From Agromyces larvae (GTDB lineage: Bacteria > Actinomycetota > Actinomycetes > Actinomycetales > Microbacteriaceae): DNA of 64,000 bases. The notes below the pieces were generated by a model. That model saw nothing but the letters and a program-made list of their open reading frames with translations. It searched no databases and was not told where the DNA came from. Shown here piece by piece: positions 61,349 through 64,000 of the stretch (its first letter is position 1; every line of letters begins with the position of its first letter). Made by a program: the position numbers and the translations under genes. Location: contig NZ_CP094528.1 of assembly GCF_022811705.1 (NCBI RefSeq), forward strand, positions 3,596,001 to 3,660,000. The letters run 5' to 3'.

Positions 61349-61618
61349 TCAGGAGAGGACGCGGAAGCCGGGCTCGCCGGTCGGCTCGAGGTCGCTGCTG
61401 GTCATCGAGGTGACGGATGCCCCGGGCGGGCCCTCGTCGAACCAGGCGAGCATGCGGTCGATCGCGGCGGGTTCGCCCTCCAGCTCGGCTTCGACCGCGC
61501 CGTCCGAGCGGTTGCGCACCCACCCGGTGACGCCGTGCCGCTGCGCCTCGACCCGGGCGCTGAAGCGGAATCCCACGCCCTGCACCATTCCGTGCACGAC
61601 GACGTGGACTCGCACCAT
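61349..61618 (-). CDS. Acylphosphatase 1
   Basis: Hydrolyses acylphosphates (89 aa, alpha/beta sandwich). Catalytic R18 in GMVQGVGFRFSARV and N36 in GWVRNRSDGAVE are present. ATG 61618 fits a TATCCT box 6 nt upstream. Divergent from the DUF1801 gene with only 34 bp between. A second, diverged acylphosphatase lies 1.2 kb downstream. Confidence 0.93.
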   Translation of the reverse strand: MVRVHVVVHGMVQGVGFRFSARVEAQRHGVTGWVRNRSDGAVEAELEGEPAAIDRMLAWFDEGPPGASVTSMTSSDLEPTGEPGFRVLS

Positions 61619-61624
61619 GCAGCG

Positions 61625-61630
61625 AGGATA
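61625..61630 (-). promoter_or_regulatory. -10 box of acylphosphatase 1 (TATCCT)
   Basis: TATCCT on the minus strand, 6 nt before the ATG at 61618; only 10 bp separate it from the opposite -10 box. Confidence 0.5.
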
Positions 61631-61640
61631 GCCCCGCGGG

Positions 61641-61646
61641 TAGCAT
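61641..61646 (+). promoter_or_regulatory. -10 box of DUF1801 gene (TAGCAT)
   Basis: TAGCAT, 6 nt before the ATG at 61653. Confidence 0.5.
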
Positions 61647-61652
61647 GCCGCC

Positions 61653-62009
61653 ATGGGGGACGTGAGCGACTACCTGGCCGAGCTCGACGCCGGCGACCGG
61701 GCGGTGATCGGCGGCATCCTCACCCGGGCCGCCGAACTCGTGCCCGAGGCGACCGAAGGGCGCAGCTACGGCATGCCGGCGCTGCGCTACCGCGATTCGC
61801 CGCTGCTCAGCGTGATGCGCGCGAAGGGCCACATCGGCCTGTACCCGTTCAGTCCGGCGGTGATCGAGGCGTTCGCGGCCGAGCTCGCCGGCGTCTCGCG
61901 TTCGAAGGGCACGATCCGGTTCACGGCGGAGCAGCCGCTGCCCGCGTCGCTCGTCGAACGCATCGTGCTCGCGCGTCGTGACGAGATCGACGCGGCGAAG
62001 TCGCGCTGA
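61653..62009 (+). CDS. DUF1801 (YdhG-like) domain protein
   Basis: 118-aa protein of the DUF1801/YdhG family, small frataxin-like alpha/beta folds of unknown role. VSDYLAELDAGDRAVIGGIL, GRSYGMPALRYRDSPLLSVM, KGHIGLYPFSPAVIEAF and SKGTIRFTAEQPLPASLV match the family pattern, including the Tyr-Gly-Met-Pro box. No signal peptide. Confidence 0.85.
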   Translation: MGDVSDYLAELDAGDRAVIGGILTRAAELVPEATEGRSYGMPALRYRDSPLLSVMRAKGHIGLYPFSPAVIEAFAAELAGVSRSKGTIRFTAEQPLPASLVERIVLARRDEIDAAKSR

Positions 62010-62042
62010 CCCCGACGCGTGGCGTCCTCGCGGGCGTGGGCA

Positions 62043-62048
62043 TAGGGT
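62043..62048 (+). promoter_or_regulatory. -10 box of DsbA-like gene (TAGGGT)
   Basis: TAGGGT, 6 nt before the ATG at 62055. Confidence 0.45.
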
Positions 62049-62054
62049 GCGGGT

Positions 62055-62789
62055 ATGCACCGGTTGCAGGGCAGGACGCGTGTACTCGGATCGATGATCG
62101 CGGTCACCGCCGCGGTCGCGCTCGGCCTGTCGGCCTGCGCACCGCCGTCGGGCGGCACGAACGGCGGGGGTGCGACGGAGGGGCAGGTCACCGCGGATGC
62201 TCCGCGCGGCGTCGTCGACGACGCGTTCCAGACGGGCGAGGGTGCGGTCGTGGTCGACCTGTACAGCGACGCGTCGTGCCCGCACTGCCGCGACTTCGAC
62301 GCGACCGCGGCCGAGGAGCTGCAGGCCCGGATCGACGCCGGCGAGGTCACCTACCGCCTGCATCCGATGAACTACGTGAGCGCGAAGCGCGCTGACGACA
62401 CCGACTTCTCGACGCGTGTCATGAACCTGCTCGCCGTCGCCAGCGACCACGGGCAGGCCGACGCGATTCCGGCGGTGTACTCGGCGCTGGTCGCGGCGCA
62501 GGCGCCGACCCTCGACGACCCGATGCCCGACGACGACGAGCTCGTCGACCTCGCCCAGGGCGCCGGGCTCGAGGTCGACGACGAGATGCGCGACGAGATC
62601 GCCGACGGCGTCTGGGCCGCCTGGGTGCAGGCCGTCAACGACCGCGCGGTCGGGCAGCCGATCGGCGACACCGGCGAGACGCTCTCGGGCGTGCCGACGC
62701 TGCTGATCGACGGCACCCGGTTCGATATCCGGGCGGACGGCACCGACCTCGCGCGCCTGCAGCAGACGCTCGACGCCGCGACCGGCTGA
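62055..62789 (+). CDS. DsbA-like thioredoxin-fold lipoprotein
   Basis: Extracytoplasmic thiol-disulfide oxidoreductase (244 aa) anchored as a lipoprotein: signal peptide with lipobox LSAC (C28). Active site C75-P-H-C78 in SDASCPHCRDF, as in DsbA. cis-Pro loop GVPTLLIDG near the C-terminus. Helical insertion (about 100-175) is the DsbA cap. It should form disulfides in secreted proteins, together with a VKOR-type partner not seen here. Confidence 0.9.
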   Translation: MHRLQGRTRVLGSMIAVTAAVALGLSACAPPSGGTNGGGATEGQVTADAPRGVVDDAFQTGEGAVVVDLYSDASCPHCRDFDATAAEELQARIDAGEVTYRLHPMNYVSAKRADDTDFSTRVMNLLAVASDHGQADAIPAVYSALVAAQAPTLDDPMPDDDELVDLAQGAGLEVDDEMRDEIADGVWAAWVQAVNDRAVGQPIGDTGETLSGVPTLLIDGTRFDIRADGTDLARLQQTLDAATG

Positions 62790-62840
62790 CGGCGCCGCGG
62801 TCGAGGGAGCGCGCCGACGGCGTTCGCGCGAGGCATCCGC

Positions 62841-63143
62841 TCAGCTGACGATGCGGAACTCGTGCTCGCCGGTCGCCTCGACCGGCGCGACCTCGATGCG
62901 GGTGACCTCGGAGCCGGGCGGCCCGGCCTCGAGGCGGCGCAGCATGGTCGCCACGGATGCCTCGTCGCCCTCGATCTCGGCCGCCACCGTGCCGTCGGGC
63001 AGATTGCGCACCCAGCCGGCGACGCCGAGCCGCCGGGCGTGCTTGCGCGCGAGGTACCGGTAGCCGACGCCCTGCACCCGCCCGTGCACGACGACGTGTC
63101 GGCGCACGGGCGGGGTGGGCTCGGACTCGCGGGGCACGCTCAC
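62841..63143 (-). CDS. Acylphosphatase 2
   Basis: Second acylphosphatase (100 aa). R29 in GRVQGVGYRYLARK and N47 in GWVRNLPDGTVA keep the active site. A 13-residue polar N-terminal extension (SVPRESEPTPPVR) differs from copy 1, and the two copies share roughly half of their residues, so the duplication is old. GTG start overlaps the aldehyde dehydrogenase stop by 4 nt, meaning coupled translation. Confidence 0.9.
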   Translation of the reverse strand: MSVPRESEPTPPVRRHVVVHGRVQGVGYRYLARKHARRLGVAGWVRNLPDGTVAAEIEGDEASVATMLRRLEAGPPGSEVTRIEVAPVEATGEHEFRIVS

Positions 63144-64000
63144 CCGATGCGGATGAGCTTCTTGTTCACGAACTCATCGGCGCCGAGGCGGCCCATCTCG
63201 CGGCCGGTGCCGCTGCGCTTCACGCCGCCGAACGGCAGCTCGGCGCCGTCGGCGAGCACGACATTCACGAACACCATGCCGGCCTCGATGCGGTCGGCGA
63301 CCCGCTGCGCCTGCTCGGGGTCGGTCGTGTAGACGTACGAGCCGAGGCCGAACGGGGTGTCGTTCGCGATGCGCACGGCGTCGGCCTCGTCGGCCGCGCG
63401 GTACACCTGGGCGACCGGGCCGAAGAACTCCTCCTTCGACGCCGGGTTCTCGGGCGTGACATCCGTCAGCACCGTCGTCTCGAAGAACGCGCCGTCGCGG
63501 CTGCCGCCGCGCACCAGCTTCGCACCGTGCTCGACGGCGCGCTTGACCTGCTCGTCGAGGTTCTCGGCCGCCTTCAGCGACGACAGCGGCCCGAGCGCGG
63601 TGTCGGCCGACGTCGGGTCGCCGGTCTCGACCTCGGCGAGCTTCGCCGTGAACTTCTCGAGGAACGGCTCGTACAGGTCGTCGACCACGATGAAGCGCTT
63701 GGCCGCGTTGCACGACTGCCCGCTGTTGTCGAGGCGCGCGTCGACGGCGTGCTGCACCGCCTCGTCGAGGTCGTCGGTCGACAGCAGGATGAACGGGTCG
63801 CTGCCGCCGAGCTCCAGGACGACCTTCTTCAGGTGCCGGCCCGCGATCTCGGCGACCGCGGCCCCGGCCCGCTCGGAGCCGGTCAGCGACACGCCCTGCA
63901 CGCGCGGGTCGGCGATGACCTGCTCGATCTGGTCGTGCGAGGCGTAGATGTTGACGTACGCGCCCGCGGGGAACCCGGCGTCGTGGAAGATCTCGGCGAT
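63140..64000 (-). CDS. Aldehyde dehydrogenase (C-terminal part; runs off the window)
   Basis: C-terminal 286 residues of an NAD(P)-dependent aldehyde dehydrogenase, nearest to the succinate-semialdehyde dehydrogenase-like group of actinobacteria. Visible: GVSLTGSERAGAAVAEIAGR, catalytic Glu in VLELGGSDPF, catalytic Cys in NSGQSCNAAKRF, EEFFGPVAQVYR, and PFGGVKRSGTGREMGRLG. The N-terminus lies beyond position 64000. It differs from the gabD product at 15529 and is coupled to acylphosphatase 2. Confidence 0.92.
   Translation of the reverse strand: MAEIFHDAGFPAGAYVNIYASHDQIEQVIADPRVQGVSLTGSERAGAAVAEIAGRHLKKVVLELGGSDPFILLSTDDLDEAVQHAVDARLDNSGQSCNAAKRFIVVDDLYEPFLEKFTAKLAEVETGDPTSADTALGPLSSLKAAENLDEQVKRAVEHGAKLVRGGSRDGAFFETTVLTDVTPENPASKEEFFGPVAQVYRAADEADAVRIANDTPFGLGSYVYTTDPEQAQRVADRIEAGMVFVNVVLADGAELPFGGVKRSGTGREMGRLGADEFVNKKLIRIG

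Overview
The window reads as a chromosomal segment of a very GC-rich actinobacterium, most likely of the family Microbacteriaceae (Agromyces/Microbacterium-like). The evidence is the extreme G/C third-position bias, GTG starts, many promoters whose -10 box lies 6-7 nt before the start codon, a PEP carboxylase, a LysG/LysE pair, the hadA/hadB-like - murB set, and the tRNA-Trp - secE - nusG - rplK - rplA block. There is no phage, plasmid or transposase gene and no rRNA. The genus is an inference; the family is fairly safe.

Layout. 0.1-3.2 kb: DUF2277 protein, two membrane proteins, and an aldo/keto reductase carrying an in-frame tandem repeat. 3.3-7.0 kb: an exporter operon (ABC-2 permease, double-NBD ATPase with a repeat-derived linker, TetR). 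7.2-12.2 kb: flavin monooxygenase, class V aminotransferase, FBP zinc-finger protein, small membrane protein, SGNH hydrolase, DUF1918, and a decayed SgcJ/EcaC-type gene. 12.2-17.0 kb: GABA catabolism (PucR regulator divergent from gabT-gabD). 17.2-22.4 kb: Ca2+/cation antiporter and a PspC-type envelope-stress unit (PspC protein, PspC-like histidine kinase, response regulator). 22.5-24.6 kb: two MaoC/HotDog dehydratases and murB. 24.7-28.4 kb: FtsX-type ABC exporter. 28.5-31.2 kb: ppc. 31.4-35.5 kb: two-component system beside an ABC-2 exporter. 35.8-38.1 kb: ECF42-type sigma factor and a fused double-DGPF (YCII) protein. 38.3-41.3 kb: 2-oxoglutarate/Fe(II) oxygenase with a cysteine-rich leader ORF, LysE exporter, LysG regulator. 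41.5-47.5 kb: CsbD, zinc alcohol dehydrogenase, aspC, hypotheticals, PIN protein, dgt. 47.6-58.3 kb: a complete galactan/galacto-oligosaccharide operon under a LacI repressor with two identical operators. 58.4-61.2 kb: tRNA-Trp, secE, nusG, rplK, rplA. 61.3-64 kb: two acylphosphatases, DUF1801, a DsbA-like lipoprotein, and an aldehyde dehydrogenase cut by the window edge.

The most unusual content is repeat DNA. A four-copy palindromic element (ends ACGCAATTCAGG, core GTGTCGC/GCGACAC) occupies three intergenic gaps and one in-frame site inside lysE. A second palindromic family (CCCTGAGCCTGTCGAAGGG and variants) lies in the ribosomal-protein operon and has built a 76-residue linker in the ABC ATPase. 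A third, 51-bp repeat has expanded inside the aldo/keto reductase. The strongest regulatory novelty is the 11-codon ORF MSTDTCRCCRR upstream of the oxygenase, which resembles the cysteine-responsive attenuator peptides known from mycobacteria.
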